DNA of 64,000 nt from CAWEBF01 sp963807235. Lineage in GTDB: Bacteria; Acidobacteriota; Vicinamibacteria; Vicinamibacterales; UBA2999. The DNA is taken from contig CAWEBF010000008.1 in the NCBI GenBank assembly GCA_963807235.1, positions 137,733 to 201,732 on the forward strand, written 5' to 3'. Under the pieces are notes generated by a model. It was given only the letters and a program-made list of their open reading frames with translations, had not been told where the DNA came from and searched no databases. Position 1 is the first letter of the stretch; every line of letters starts with the position of its first letter. Shown here piece after piece: positions 44,719 to 54,167 of the stretch. The position numbers and the translations under genes are program-made.

Positions 44719-45353
44719 CGGTGGTTCGGCGCGAGATAGGACGTCAGGGCGGAGATCTCCCCCGGCCGTAGATCGAGGTCCGGCATCTCGATCTGCCGAA
44801 CGCCGGGATCGGCCAGCAGCATCTTCACGTAGCTCGCCGCGAGCCGCTTTCGCGTGACGTCCCGGTCGCTGCCTGGAGCATGGCAGCTCACGCAGCCCTT
44901 GGTGACCATCAGGCTCGCACCGCGTTCGGCGTCCGAGAACAGCACCAGCGGCGCCGAGCTGGTGCGAATGACGCGCAGCGGCGGGAGCGCGAGCGAGTTG
45001 TATCCCCGCCCCTTGTCCTCCGGATTGAAGCCGCCGTCGATCACGATGGACCAATCGCCGATGGCGTCCAGCAGCAGTGACGCCGAATACTCGCCTGGAT
45101 TGGACGTCGGCTTCGCGTGCACCACCAGGGCAGACCCGCCCGCCACCGACGCGTGGATCGACGGCTTCAGGCCGCTGACCAGGTTGTTGCCGTGCTGGCG
45201 CACCGAGAAGGTCAGCGTCAGCGGCTTCCCGGCCATCGCATAGTCGGGAAAGTCGGCAAGTGTGATCACGGACCATCCTCCAGCCGACAGTTCGATGGCC
45301 GAAGCGACGATCAGCGCGGCGAGGACGAGCGACCGGCAGGATGCGGCGTGCAT
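44715..45353 (-). CDS. Exported cytochrome c with YtkA-like N-terminal domain
   Basis: 212 residues. A signal peptide (MHAASCRSLVLAALIVASA) leads a YtkA-like beta-sandwich (LADFPDYAMAGKPLTLTFSV, GLKPSIHASVAGG) and then a short class-I cytochrome c: MVTKGCVSCHAPGSD with the haem Cys pair and His, and distal ligand Met in IEMPDLDLRPGEISALTSYL. It likely carries electrons in the periplasm. The ATG at 45353 has GGAGGGAACC upstream. It is divergent from a LysR regulator with 93 bases between. Its stop overlaps the end of the protease gene. Confidence 0.82.
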   Translation of the reverse strand: MHAASCRSLVLAALIVASAIELSAGGWSVITLADFPDYAMAGKPLTLTFSVRQHGNNLVSGLKPSIHASVAGGSALVVHAKPTSNPGEYSASLLLDAIGDWSIVIDGGFNPEDKGRGYNSLALPPLRVIRTSSAPLVLFSDAERGASLMVTKGCVSCHAPGSDRDVTRKRLAASYVKMLLADPGVRQIEMPDLDLRPGEISALTSYLAPNHR

Positions 45354-45392
45354 GGTTCCCTCCATCGACCATGGTAGGCAGCTGGGGATCAC

Positions 45393-45441
45393 AACAAATA
45401 GTTGTTAATTGTTGAATTCATAACCTTCATCGATGTATGTA
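45393..45441 (+). promoter_or_regulatory. LysR-type promoter/operator between cytochrome c and lysR
   Basis: The dyad AACAA-ATAG-TTGTT (45393-45406) is followed by another TTGTT-like half and by TTGAAT (45412-45417), 18 bases, TATGTA (45436-45441), which ends five bases before the ATG of the LysR gene. The layout fits autoregulation plus control of the divergent cytochrome gene. Confidence 0.5.
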
Positions 45442-45446
45442 CGGCC

Positions 45447-46427
45447 ATGGCGGCTCTGCCGCACCTCAGCACCGATCAGGTAGCGGCCTTTGTGGAGCTG
45501 GCCCGCGAGGGGCAGATTCGGGCCGCGGCGAGCGCCCTTGCCATCACGGAACAGGGCGTTCGCAACAGGCTCGTGGCGCTGGAGGCGCAGCTCGGTGTCG
45601 AGCTGTACCGGAAGGCCCGGGGACCGCGCCGGGCGGCCATCCTGACCCCGCAGGGGCAGCGGTTCCTGCCGCACGCGCTGGCGTTCCTGGACCGCGCGCG
45701 CGAGCTGTGCCAGGCCTGCGATCTCGAAACAGGGCAGCAGGACGTCCGGATCGTCGCCAGCCAATACCTGACGCGCTACGTACTGATCGATGTCCTGAGA
45801 GCCTTTCGAGGCGTGGCGCCGGCCATCCACGTCCGCGTCAGCACGATGAACGAGTCCGACGCCGTGGACGCGCTGCTGGGAAACTCGGACGTGGCCTTCG
45901 GGCTGGCCGCGCCCTACGAGTCGTCGCCGAGCCTGCACTACTCGGAGCTCTTCGCCATGAGCTGGAGCCTGATCACGCCTCGCCAGCACCGCCTGGCGGC
46001 GTCACGGAGGGTCAGCCTGACCCAGATCGCGCGGCACGCCCTCATCCTGTACGAGAAAGGATCGACGGGACGGCAGCACGTGCTCGACGCGTTTCACGAG
46101 CGCGGACTGACGCCCTCCGTCGCGCTGGAGACCACCAGCACCGAGACCGTGGTCAGCATGGTCGAGGCCGGGTTGGGCGTCGCGATTGTTCCGTTGATGT
46201 CCAACGGCGCCGTGACGCGGAACCGGCGCGTCGACGTGCGCGTCATCACCGACGCGATCCGGCCGATTCACTCCGGCGTGTTGCTGCGTCGCGGCGAGGC
46301 GCCGTCGCCGCCGGCGGAGCGGCTGCTGGCGTTCCTCCGATCGACCTTCTTGTCGGAGGCTACAGCGGGCCCGACTCGTGCACGACCCGGCCGTCCACGA
46401 CGGTCAGCAGCGATCGCACCTTCTTGA
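45447..46427 (+). CDS. LysR-family transcriptional regulator
   Basis: 326 residues. The N-terminal winged helix is LSTDQVAAFVELAREGQIRA with ASALAITEQGVRNRLVALEA and LGVELYRKARGPRRA. The effector domain is a type-2 periplasmic-binding fold (DVRIVASQYLTRYVLIDVLR, SDVAFGLAAPYESSP, STETVVSMVEAGLGVAIVPL). The effector is unknown. Upstream in-frame TTG codons exist, but the ATG at 45447 fits the family's length and follows the -10 box by five bases. It is probably a regulator of the divergent cytochrome c. The C-terminal 68 bases overlap the convergent amidohydrolase gene. Confidence 0.88.
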   Translation: MAALPHLSTDQVAAFVELAREGQIRAAASALAITEQGVRNRLVALEAQLGVELYRKARGPRRAAILTPQGQRFLPHALAFLDRARELCQACDLETGQQDVRIVASQYLTRYVLIDVLRAFRGVAPAIHVRVSTMNESDAVDALLGNSDVAFGLAAPYESSPSLHYSELFAMSWSLITPRQHRLAASRRVSLTQIARHALILYEKGSTGRQHVLDAFHERGLTPSVALETTSTETVVSMVEAGLGVAIVPLMSNGAVTRNRRVDVRVITDAIRPIHSGVLLRRGEAPSPPAERLLAFLRSTFLSEATAGPTRARPGRPRRSAAIAPS

Positions 46428-48055
46428 TGTCGGCGTCCGGCACGGTGAAGTAGTCGCGATCGAGCACCGCCAGGTCGGCCAGCTTGCCGACCTCGATCGA
46501 CCCGATCTTGTCCTCCATCCGCATGAACCAGGCGTTGCTCCTGGTGAACGTCCGCAGCGCCTCGGCGCGCGTGAGCTGCTGGTTGCCGTTGACGGGCGCG
46601 CCGAACGAATTCACGCCCGTGACGGCGTAGTAGATGTGCGGCCATGGGTTCAGCGGCGCGATGTGCGCCCCGTCGCCGTGGATGCCCACCTGAATACCGT
46701 GGTCGTGGATCGTGCGGAACGGCGGGCCGACGACGACCTTCGGGTCGCTGGACGTCACCCAGCGGTAGGCGCCCATCTGCACGCCGCAGCCGAGCGCCTT
46801 GAGCCGCGACAGCAGGTCCGCCGTCACTTCCGGCACGTGGTGGACGCACCAGCGCTGGCGGGTGATGTCGAACTCCTTGTTCACGGCTTCGTACGCGTCC
46901 ACCACCTGCGTCAGCGCCGCCAGGTTCTGGACGCTGTTCTCGTTGCGCCATCCGGCCTGCGCCACCAGACGCTGCGCCTCCCGCCACACCGCGCCGGCGC
47001 CCAGCGGAGCCGCCCACTCGCCGATGGAGCCTGTCATCAGCATGTCGTCGCCGAAGAACTGGAACTGGTTCCGCAGCCGCTCCTTCAGCTCGGGCAGCGC
47101 CGGGTCGTTCTGGTTGTGCAGGAAGTTCATCTGCATCCGGACCAGCGTGCGGCCCTCCCGGTGCAGTGAAAACCACGAGTCGTACATCCGGTAGTGGTCC
47201 AGGTTCGACAGGATCTGGTTTGGATCCAGCGGTCCCGGGGTGGGGAAGAGCACCTGGTCCAGGTGCGCGGTGAGGCCCAACGACGCGGAATAGGCCATCG
47301 CGTCCATCGTGCTGCGCCGCTTGTCCTCGAAGGTCTGGAGGCGCCGCAGCAGGAACAGCGCGCTGGCCGACGGGCCGCCTTTCCCGCCGGCGCCCGCGAT
47401 GGCGCCGTTTTCGGAGACGTTGATCTTCTGGTAGTTCGGGTGCGGTGGTGCGCCGGCGTCGGCGGCGTCGAAGAACCGCTTGCCGAGCGTGTTGGTCGCG
47501 CACGGCCCCGTGAACCGCTCGTAGAGCAGCACGGGCCGGTCGGGCACGGCTTCGTCCAGCTCCTTCAATGTCGGATGACGGTGCTCGGCCCACTGGTTGG
47601 TGTGCCAGCCGCCCATCGACGTAATCCACTGGCCCTCGGGAACGGCCTTCCGGCGCGCCGCCAGCGTTTCCTGAATCTCGCGAATCGACGCCGTGTTCTC
47701 GAGAGGCGTGTGGTAACCCGGACGGTTGGCCAGGCTGACCATGTGCACGTGCGGTTCGATGAGCCCGGGTACCACCGTGCGGCCCCGCAGGTCGATCCGC
47801 CGGCCCACCGCGCCCGACGGCGGCGCGTTCCCGGCGGCCACGATGCGCCCGCCGCGGATGGTCACGCTGCGCACCACGGACGAGCGCGCATCCATCGTGT
47901 GGATGCGGCCGTTGACCAGCACCAGGTCGTTCGACGCCTGACCTGGCGCCGCTGCGGGCTGCTGCTGAGCCCCGGCCAGCTGCGCCGAGGGGCCCAGCGC
48001 CAGCGCCGCGCCGGCGCGAGGCGGTCGTCGTGATGAAGCGGCGTCGCGAGGGCAC
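46360..48055 (-). CDS. Tat-exported amidohydrolase (amidohydrolase-3 family), one frameshift near the N-terminus
   Basis: About 565 residues. The start GTG 48055 gives a twin-arginine signal (SRRRFITTTAS) that continues, after an indel near 48020, as AGAALALGPSAQLAGAQQ. The mature enzyme is of the YtcJ/amidohydrolase-3 type: DLVLVNGRIHTMDARSS, VVPGLIEPHVHMV (metal His pair), RQRWCVHHVPEVTADLLSRL, HGIQVGIHGDGAHIAPLNPW and SIEVGKLADLAVLDRDYF. These enzymes hydrolyse amide or ester bonds of small molecules using a metal. It lies 11 bases after the metallo-beta-lactamase-fold gene, so the two exported hydrolases form an operon. Confidence 0.85.
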
Positions 48056-48066
48056 CCGCGTCCCCG

Positions 48067-48999
48067 CTACTTCGTCTCGTCGAAGACGATCTGCACGTTG
48101 GACTTCAGCCGCACGGCCGCCGGGGCCGCATAGCCCTGGTACTTCGCCGGGATCGTCCAGGAGGTCGCCACCTCGTCCACCGTCCGTCCGGCCTTCTTGG
48201 CCGCCTGCACCGCCGCGGCGAAGTCCTTGTTGAACTGCGAGTACTCACGCAGGTCGGCCGGCGTCATCACCGTGCTGTGGCCCGTGATGATGCCTTCGAC
48301 TCCGCTCAGGCCGTCGGCGGCCTTGGCGAGCGTGTCGCCAATCAGCAGGCCGCTGCCGCCGTTCACGGCGTCGAGCAGCGGGATGTTCTTGCCCGAGAAG
48401 ATGTCGCCGGCGTGCGCGATCTTGAGCGCCGGGAACACCACCCACGCGTCGCCGTTGGTGTGGCCGCGCCCGAAGTAGTGCAGCTCGATGCGGTCGTTGC
48501 CGTTGCCCAGCGTCATGCGGTCCTTGAACGAGCGCTTGGCCATGCCGCGGCCGCCGTTGTCCTTGAAGATGTTGGCGGGCGTGCCCGGCGCCGGCGTGAT
48601 GCCCGACGGAATGCGCATGTGCTCCATGTTGGCCTTGGTGTTCTCGTGCGTCACCACCTCCACGGTGGCCGGGAACTCCACGTTGCCGCTCACGTGGTCG
48701 CCGTGCGTGTGGGTGTTGATGATCGTCGTGACCGGCTTGTCGGTGACCGACTTGATCTTGTCGAGCAGCGGCTGACCCCAACCCGGATTCTTCGTATCGA
48801 CCACCACCACGCCGTTGGCGGTGATGAACACGGCGCTGTTGCCACCGCCGCCCTTCATCAGATACAGGTTGTCGCGCAGTTTCTCCACCTCGACCACGCG
48901 TGGAGCGGGCTGCCCTCCGGCCGGCTGCTGCGCCGCGTGTATCGAGATCGAGACCACACCGACCGCCACCAACACTCCGAGCACGACACTTCGATTCAT
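48067..48999 (-). CDS. Exported metallo-beta-lactamase-fold hydrolase
   Basis: 310 residues with a signal peptide (MNRSVVLGVLVAVGVVSISI). The zinc set is intact: NTHTHGDHVSGN, a His in VVTHENT, GRGHTNGDAWV, the bridging Asp in AHAGDIF, and ITGHSTVM. The substrate is unknown. A very good ribosome site (GGGAGGACC) precedes the ATG at 48999. It is the first gene of an operon with the Tat-exported amidohydrolase and is divergent from the TonB receptor, with 57 bases between, so the three may serve uptake and breakdown of one compound. Confidence 0.87.
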   Translation of the reverse strand: MNRSVVLGVLVAVGVVSISIHAAQQPAGGQPAPRVVEVEKLRDNLYLMKGGGGNSAVFITANGVVVVDTKNPGWGQPLLDKIKSVTDKPVTTIINTHTHGDHVSGNVEFPATVEVVTHENTKANMEHMRIPSGITPAPGTPANIFKDNGGRGMAKRSFKDRMTLGNGNDRIELHYFGRGHTNGDAWVVFPALKIAHAGDIFSGKNIPLLDAVNGGSGLLIGDTLAKAADGLSGVEGIITGHSTVMTPADLREYSQFNKDFAAAVQAAKKAGRTVDEVATSWTIPAKYQGYAAPAAVRLKSNVQIVFDETK

Positions 49000-49056
49000 A
49001 GGTCCTCCCACGCGGTCCGGATCATAGCCCGGCTTGGGGTACATTGGAGCCCGACG

Positions 49057-51399
49057 ATGCGCCGCAGACGGATCAGCGCGGTATGCGTGATGGCGGCGTG
49101 GCTGGCCGTTCCGCCGGCGCTCGCGCAGAACACGGCTCCGGGCGAGGGCTCGCAGCCGGCGCCTCCACCGCCGTCGCCGCCCCAGTTCAACGCAACCGTG
49201 ACGGTCGTCGGCGTGACGCCGCTGCCGGGCTTGGGCGTTCCGCTCAACCGCGTTCCTGGCAACGTCCAGATCGCGTCGGGCGCCGAGCTGGCGCGCACGA
49301 CTGGCATCCATGTGGGTGCGCAGCTGAGCGACGCGCTCGCCAGCGTGCACGTGAACGAGGCGCAGTCGAGCACCTTCCAGCCGGATATACAGTTTCGGGG
49401 CTTTGCGTCGTCCCCGCTCCTGGGCTTGCCCCAGGGGCTGGCCGTGTACCAGGACGGCGTGCGGGTGAACGAGCCCTTTGGCGATACGGTGAATTGGGAC
49501 GCGCTGCCCACGAACGCCGTGGCCGGCGTGGTGCTGATGCCGGGGTCGAATCCGCTCTTCGGCCTCAACGCGCTCGGCGGCGCGCTGTCGCTCCAGACCA
49601 AGACCGGTTTCTCGCACGCGGGACACGCGGCGCGCGTCTCCGCCGGCTCGTTCGGGCGGCAGTGGGCGGAGCTGGAAAGCGGAGGGCGTCTCGGCGGCAG
49701 CGTGGCCTACTTCGCGGCGGCCCGGTGGCTCCAGGAGGACGGGTGGCGCGACTTCTCGCCGTCGCGCGTCACGCAGGTGTTCGGGAACCTGTCGTGGCAA
49801 TCCGATCGATCACGCGTCGCGGCCACCGTCACCGTCAGCACCAACCGGCTGGTCGGCAACGGCCCTGCCCCGGTCCAGCTGCTGCTCGAGGACCGGCGCC
49901 AGATCTTCACGCACCCCGACGAGACCACGACCGACATCGGGCTGTTCTCGATGAATGCGCGCCGGCAGGTGCGGCCCGGCTTCGATCTCGAAGCCGTCGC
50001 CTATTTCCGGCCGGCGACGGTCGGCACCTTCAACGGCGACGACACGCCATACGACGAATGCGAGTCGCGCGCGTTCCGTGAGCTCTTGTGCCAGGACGAC
50101 GGCGAGGGCCCGCCGGTGCTCGACCGCGACGGCCATCCGATTGCCCACGACGACGGCAATCCCATGAACGCGACGAACAATTCCTCCAGCACCCGCTCAC
50201 GCGGCTGGGGGGCGACGGCGCAAGCCACGGTCACTCGGCAACTAGGCAGCCGCGACAACCATTTTGTCGGCGGCGCCAGCGTGGACGGCGCAGAATCGCG
50301 CTATGCCTCGCAGACCGAGCTGGCGTTCCTGACTGATACGCGCGGCACGGTGGGCGCGGGCGCGTTCGACAGCGAGGCCGACGTCGGGCTGCGCTCTACG
50401 GTCAGCCACGTGGCGGCGTTCGTGGGTGATTTCTTCTCCCTCACGCCGCGAGTGACGCTTTCGGGCTCGACCCGTCTGACGCACAGCACGATCCAGCTGC
50501 GCGACCAGATTGGCACCGACCTGAACGGCGATCACGAGTTCACCGCGCTCAACGCCGCCGGCGGAGCCACCTTCGAGATCGTCCCCGGCACTTTCACGCT
50601 GTTTGGCGGTCTGAGCCGGTCCTCGCGGGCGCCAACGCCGTCCGAGTTGAGCTGCGCCGATCCCGACGACCCGTGCCGGCTGCCGAACGCCTTTCTCTCC
50701 GATCCGCCGCTGGAGATGGTGATGGCGCATACATGGGAGGGCGGAGGGCGCGGCCGCTGGCGCGCCACATCCTGGGCGGCCGCGGTGTTTGCCACCCGGA
50801 ATCGCGACGACATCATCTTCGTGAGCAGCGGACCGCTGACCAACCACGGCCACTTCGAGAACGTAGGCACCACCAGCCGGAAGGGCCTGGAATTGACGGC
50901 GGCCGGCACCACCGGGCGCGCCGGCATCCAGTGGCGCGGTGCGTATACCTACTTGCGCGCCACGTTCGCGTCGCCGCTCGTGCTCGGGAGTCCCAACCAT
51001 CCCGATGCCGTGGATGGCGAGATTGTCGTGGAGGCGGGGGATTCGATTCCGACCGTGCCACGCCACGTCGCCAAGGCCGACCTGCTTGTGCCCGTGGGGC
51101 GTGTGGACCTGGCGGCCAGCGTGTCGCGGATGTCGTCGCAGTTCCTGAGAGGCGACGAGGCCAATCAGCTCCAGCCGATCGATCCCGCCACCACGGTCAA
51201 CCTGATGGCCGGCTATCGTCTGGGCCGGGGAGTGACGCTCACGGCACGCGTGACCAACGTGTTCAATACGCATCCAGCCTCGTTCGGCGTGCTGGGTGAA
51301 GCCGACGACGTGCTGGGCGACGACTACGACGATCCCCGGTTCATGAGCCCGTCGGCCCCGCGGGCCGCCTGGATCGGTATCGAGCTGCGCTCGCGCTGA
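49057..51399 (+). CDS. TonB-dependent outer-membrane receptor
   Basis: 780 residues and intact. After the signal peptide (MRRRRISAVCVMAAWLAVPP) and a Pro-rich stretch comes a plug domain: NATVTVVGVTPLPGLGVPLN, FQPDIQFRGFASSPLLGLP, GLAVYQDGVRVNEPFGDTVN and NPLFGLNALGGALSLQTK. The barrel follows (RVTLSGSTRLTHSTIQLRD, GGLSRSSRAPTPSELSCADP, FENVGTTSRKGLELTAAGTT), with a TonB-receptor C-terminal box (LTARVTNVFNTHPASFGVLG). No TonB box is certain. The substrate is unknown; the neighbouring exported hydrolases suggest an organic compound and not a siderophore. ATG at 49057 lacks a good ribosome site. Confidence 0.87.
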   Translation: MRRRRISAVCVMAAWLAVPPALAQNTAPGEGSQPAPPPPSPPQFNATVTVVGVTPLPGLGVPLNRVPGNVQIASGAELARTTGIHVGAQLSDALASVHVNEAQSSTFQPDIQFRGFASSPLLGLPQGLAVYQDGVRVNEPFGDTVNWDALPTNAVAGVVLMPGSNPLFGLNALGGALSLQTKTGFSHAGHAARVSAGSFGRQWAELESGGRLGGSVAYFAAARWLQEDGWRDFSPSRVTQVFGNLSWQSDRSRVAATVTVSTNRLVGNGPAPVQLLLEDRRQIFTHPDETTTDIGLFSMNARRQVRPGFDLEAVAYFRPATVGTFNGDDTPYDECESRAFRELLCQDDGEGPPVLDRDGHPIAHDDGNPMNATNNSSSTRSRGWGATAQATVTRQLGSRDNHFVGGASVDGAESRYASQTELAFLTDTRGTVGAGAFDSEADVGLRSTVSHVAAFVGDFFSLTPRVTLSGSTRLTHSTIQLRDQIGTDLNGDHEFTALNAAGGATFEIVPGTFTLFGGLSRSSRAPTPSELSCADPDDPCRLPNAFLSDPPLEMVMAHTWEGGGRGRWRATSWAAAVFATRNRDDIIFVSSGPLTNHGHFENVGTTSRKGLELTAAGTTGRAGIQWRGAYTYLRATFASPLVLGSPNHPDAVDGEIVVEAGDSIPTVPRHVAKADLLVPVGRVDLAASVSRMSSQFLRGDEANQLQPIDPATTVNLMAGYRLGRGVTLTARVTNVFNTHPASFGVLGEADDVLGDDYDDPRFMSPSAPRAAWIGIELRSR

Positions 51400-51407
51400 C
51401 CGACTTC

Positions 51408-52826
51408 GTGGGCGCTTCCAGTTTTCCCCTCCCGTTCGACGCATATCCCGCCGCAGCCACGCTGTGGGGCACCATCGCCGCGCGCGTCGCGCACGAGCCG
51501 TTCGTCGTGGTTGCGACCGCCATCTTCTTCCTGGCCATCCTCCACACGTTCGCCGCCGCCAGGTTCACGGCGTGGTCGCATCGCATCCAGCACCGGCACG
51601 ACGAGACGGCCCGGGCGACGGGCCGGGTTCCGATGCCGAGCGTAGCCGCCGATATCCTGCACTTCTTCGGTGAGGTCGAGGTGGTCTTCGGGTTGTGGGC
51701 CGTCGTTCTGGCAGTGGCCCTGACCGTTCGCTTTGGCTGGGATGTCACCACCACGTATCTCAACGAAACGGTGAACTACACCGAAGCGCTCTTTGTCGTC
51801 GTGGTGATGGCGCTGGCGTCCACGCGCCCGATCGTGCTGCTGGCGGAGGGCGCCCTTGGTCGCGTGGCCGCCGCCGGCGGAGGAAGCCCCGCCGCGTGGT
51901 GGTTCACGATTCTTGTCCTGGCGCCGCTGCTCGGATCGTTCATCACCGAGCCCGCGGCCATGACCATTGCGGCGCTGCTGCTGGGCCGTCAGTTCTACGA
52001 CCTGCGCCCATCGCCGGGGCTGTCCTATGCCACCCTGGGCCTGCTGTTCGTGAGCGTGTCAATCGGGGGCACGCTGACGCACTTCGCGGCTCCGCCGGTG
52101 CTGATGGTGTCGCGCCCCTGGGGCTGGGACACGCCGTTCATGCTGACGCACTTCGGCTGGCGGGCCGCGGTGGCGATTGGGGTTTCGACGGCCGTCTACT
52201 TCGCGGTCTTCCGAGCGGAGCTCCGGGCGCTGGTGGCGCGGCCGGCCGTCGTCGACGTGGACCGTCCCGACGACGAGGCCAAGGGGCCACTGCTGCCCGT
52301 GCCGGCCTGGGTCACGCTGGTGCACGTGCTGTTCCTGGTCTGGACGGTCGTCAACGTGCACCACCCGGCGCTCTTCATCGGCGGCTTCCTGTTCTTCCTG
52401 GGCTTCGCGCGCGCCACCGCGATCTACCAGAGCAGCCTGGAGTTGCGCACGCCGCTGCTTGTCGGCTTCTTCCTGGCCGGCCTGGTGATTCACGGAGGCC
52501 TGCAGGGGTGGTGGATTGGGCCGGTGCTCTCGAGCCTGTCCGAAGAGGGGCTGTTTGCCGGCGCCACGCTGCTCACGGCCTTCAACGACAACGCGCTCAT
52601 CACATACCTGGCGACGCTCGTGCCGAATCTGAGTGGCAGCCTGAAGGCCGCCGTCGTGCAAGGCGCCGTGACGGGAGGTGGGCTGACCGTGATCGCCAAT
52701 GCACCGAACCCGGCGGGCCAGGCGCTGCTGGCCCGCTACTTCGACGGCGCCGTGTCGCCGCTCTGGCTGTGCGCCGGGGCTCTGCCGCCGACACTGGTCG
52801 CGGCCGCGGCGTTTCGTTTGCTCTAG
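51408..52826 (+). CDS. Putative Na+/H+ antiporter (PF07399-type)
   Basis: 472 residues with about twelve membrane helices. The sequence fits the 'putative Na+/H+ antiporter' family: VAADILHFFGEVEVVFGLWA, EALFVVVVMALASTRPIVLL, LGSFITEPAAMTIAALLLGR, LFVSVSIGGTLTHFAAPPVL and LLTAFNDNALITYLATLVP. It contains the repeated 'ITEPAA' and 'NDNA' motifs at the centre of the two halves, as ion-transporter superfamily members do. The GTG start lies eight bases after the TonB receptor stop, so it may be cotranscribed. Antiport is inferred from family name only. Confidence 0.78.
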   Translation: MGASSFPLPFDAYPAAATLWGTIAARVAHEPFVVVATAIFFLAILHTFAAARFTAWSHRIQHRHDETARATGRVPMPSVAADILHFFGEVEVVFGLWAVVLAVALTVRFGWDVTTTYLNETVNYTEALFVVVVMALASTRPIVLLAEGALGRVAAAGGGSPAAWWFTILVLAPLLGSFITEPAAMTIAALLLGRQFYDLRPSPGLSYATLGLLFVSVSIGGTLTHFAAPPVLMVSRPWGWDTPFMLTHFGWRAAVAIGVSTAVYFAVFRAELRALVARPAVVDVDRPDDEAKGPLLPVPAWVTLVHVLFLVWTVVNVHHPALFIGGFLFFLGFARATAIYQSSLELRTPLLVGFFLAGLVIHGGLQGWWIGPVLSSLSEEGLFAGATLLTAFNDNALITYLATLVPNLSGSLKAAVVQGAVTGGGLTVIANAPNPAGQALLARYFDGAVSPLWLCAGALPPTLVAAAAFRLL

Positions 52827-52855
52827 GTCGCGCGGGGCCTACTTGAGCGCCTCGG

Positions 52856-53368
52856 TTAACTGTCGCCGCCGCCGGCTTCGACTGCTCCGTCAAGCGACTT
52901 TCGATCGAACCCAAGCTCGAGGTGCATGAACTGGTTGAAGGGGCTCTTCTCGTACTCGCCGAATACCGGGCCGTCGGTAAAGCCGCGCGTGCGATAGAGC
53001 GCGAGCGCCGGTTCGAAAGCCGGACCTGAGCCAGTCTCGAGCAAGAGGCGCGTGTAGCCCCGCTCCCGGGCCTCGGCGATGATGTGATCGAGAAGCGCCG
53101 CGGCGACGCCTCTTCTCAGATGCGCATCGGCCGTCCGCATGGACTTGATCTCGCCGGAGCGTGGGTCGAGCTCCTTCAACGCGCCGATGCCCAACAGCTC
53201 GCCGCCCTCCCACAAGGCATAAAAGCTGATCTCCGGCTGCTGCAGTCCCGACCAGTCGAGCGCGAAGACATGGCCCGGTGGGGAGCTGGCGTGCATGCCT
53301 TCCAGGTGCCGCGTCAGCAGCGCCTTTACTCGATCGTCGTCGAAGTCCCCGGCCTCGATGACCCACAT
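52856..53368 (-). CDS. GNAT-family N-acetyltransferase
   Basis: 170 residues. The acetyl-CoA fold is clear: FDDDRVKALLTRHLEGMHA, ALWEGGELLGIGALKELDP, IKSMRTADAHLRRGVAAALL (with the RRGVAAAL pyrophosphate loop), and LLLETGSGPAFEPALALYRT followed by RGFTDGPVFGEYEKSPFNQF, which is typical of the YhhY/phosphinothricin-like subgroup. The acceptor is unknown. The start at 53368 gives a standard-length domain. It is downstream of the AHSA1/SnoaL fusion with a 13-base gap. Confidence 0.85.
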   Translation of the reverse strand: MWVIEAGDFDDDRVKALLTRHLEGMHASSPPGHVFALDWSGLQQPEISFYALWEGGELLGIGALKELDPRSGEIKSMRTADAHLRRGVAAALLDHIIAEARERGYTRLLLETGSGPAFEPALALYRTRGFTDGPVFGEYEKSPFNQFMHLELGFDRKSLDGAVEAGGGDS

Positions 53369-53381
53369 CGTTTCGATGATC

Positions 53382-54167
53382 TCACACGCGCGCGGCGGCT
53401 CCCCAGAATCCGGCGACGCTGCGGATGTCGCCGGCGGGGCCGAACACGAACACGTTGGTGCCGCGGCCGCGCTCCTGTCCGTCGGCGCCGCGCGCCACCC
53501 AGTCGGCCAGCACTGTGCCCTGGCAGTGCCGTACCCCGCCCTCGCGTGTGATGCGCATCCCGGGCATGAATTTGTGCACCGCCGCCAGGTGCGGCCGCAG
53601 ATCATCCATGCCGTGGATCAGGCTGAACTGATCGCGGAACTGCACATCTCCCGCTGCGATGCGACTCAGAACCGACTCGCGCGCCGCCGTGTCCGGTTCC
53701 GACCAGGCGCCGAACCACGCGTCCACCGCCTCGCTGGCGTTGCCCCGCGCCTCGTTGACCGTCACGTTGCCGAAGACCGACAGCTGGTAACGCCAGCCTT
53801 GGACGTGCTCGTCGCGCATGGACGCTTCCGCGAACGCGTGCGAGAGGTTCAGCTCCGTGCCCTCCGCGTGCTCGTCCAGGCGGATCGTCACGAGCGAGCC
53901 GCCTTCGGGAATCGGCGTGCCTGAACGGTAACCGTAGGTGAAGACGATCTTCTCGGGCGGATCGATCTCCACTACACGTCCGCCCATCTCGACTCCGTTC
54001 GCGTGAACGATGTTGACCGGGCCTTCGGGCCGGGGATCGATGGTGGATCCCTTGCCCCACCATCGCGCCCAGCGCTCGCTGTCGGTGAAGTAGCGGAACA
54101 CCAGGTCGCGGGGCGCGGCAATCACCACGCGGCGGTCCATGCTGTAGGGCAGTGTTGTCTCGGTCAT
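53382..54167 (-). CDS. AHSA1 (SRPBCC) domain fused to SnoaL-like domain
   Basis: 261 residues. Residues about 10-140 form an AHSA1/START-like SRPBCC domain: DRRVVIAAPRDLVFRYFTDS, ERWARWWGKGSTIDPRPEGP and LDEHAEGTELNLSHAFAEAS. From about 150 comes a SnoaL-like/NTF2 domain (VDAWFGAWSEPDTAARESVL, FRDQFSLIHGMDDLRPHLAA, NVFVFGPAGDIRSVAGFWG). ArsR-linked AHSA1 proteins are common; the added SnoaL half is less so. Ligands are unknown. The ATG overlaps the ArsR stop by four bases. Confidence 0.82.
   Translation of the reverse strand: MTETTLPYSMDRRVVIAAPRDLVFRYFTDSERWARWWGKGSTIDPRPEGPVNIVHANGVEMGGRVVEIDPPEKIVFTYGYRSGTPIPEGGSLVTIRLDEHAEGTELNLSHAFAEASMRDEHVQGWRYQLSVFGNVTVNEARGNASEAVDAWFGAWSEPDTAARESVLSRIAAGDVQFRDQFSLIHGMDDLRPHLAAVHKFMPGMRITREGGVRHCQGTVLADWVARGADGQERGRGTNVFVFGPAGDIRSVAGFWGAAARV

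Noticed and set aside
48277..49056. Extending the TonB receptor N-terminus upstream by about 260 residues
   Set aside because: That stretch is antisense to a beta-lactamase-fold gene, and a good signal peptide starts at 49057.
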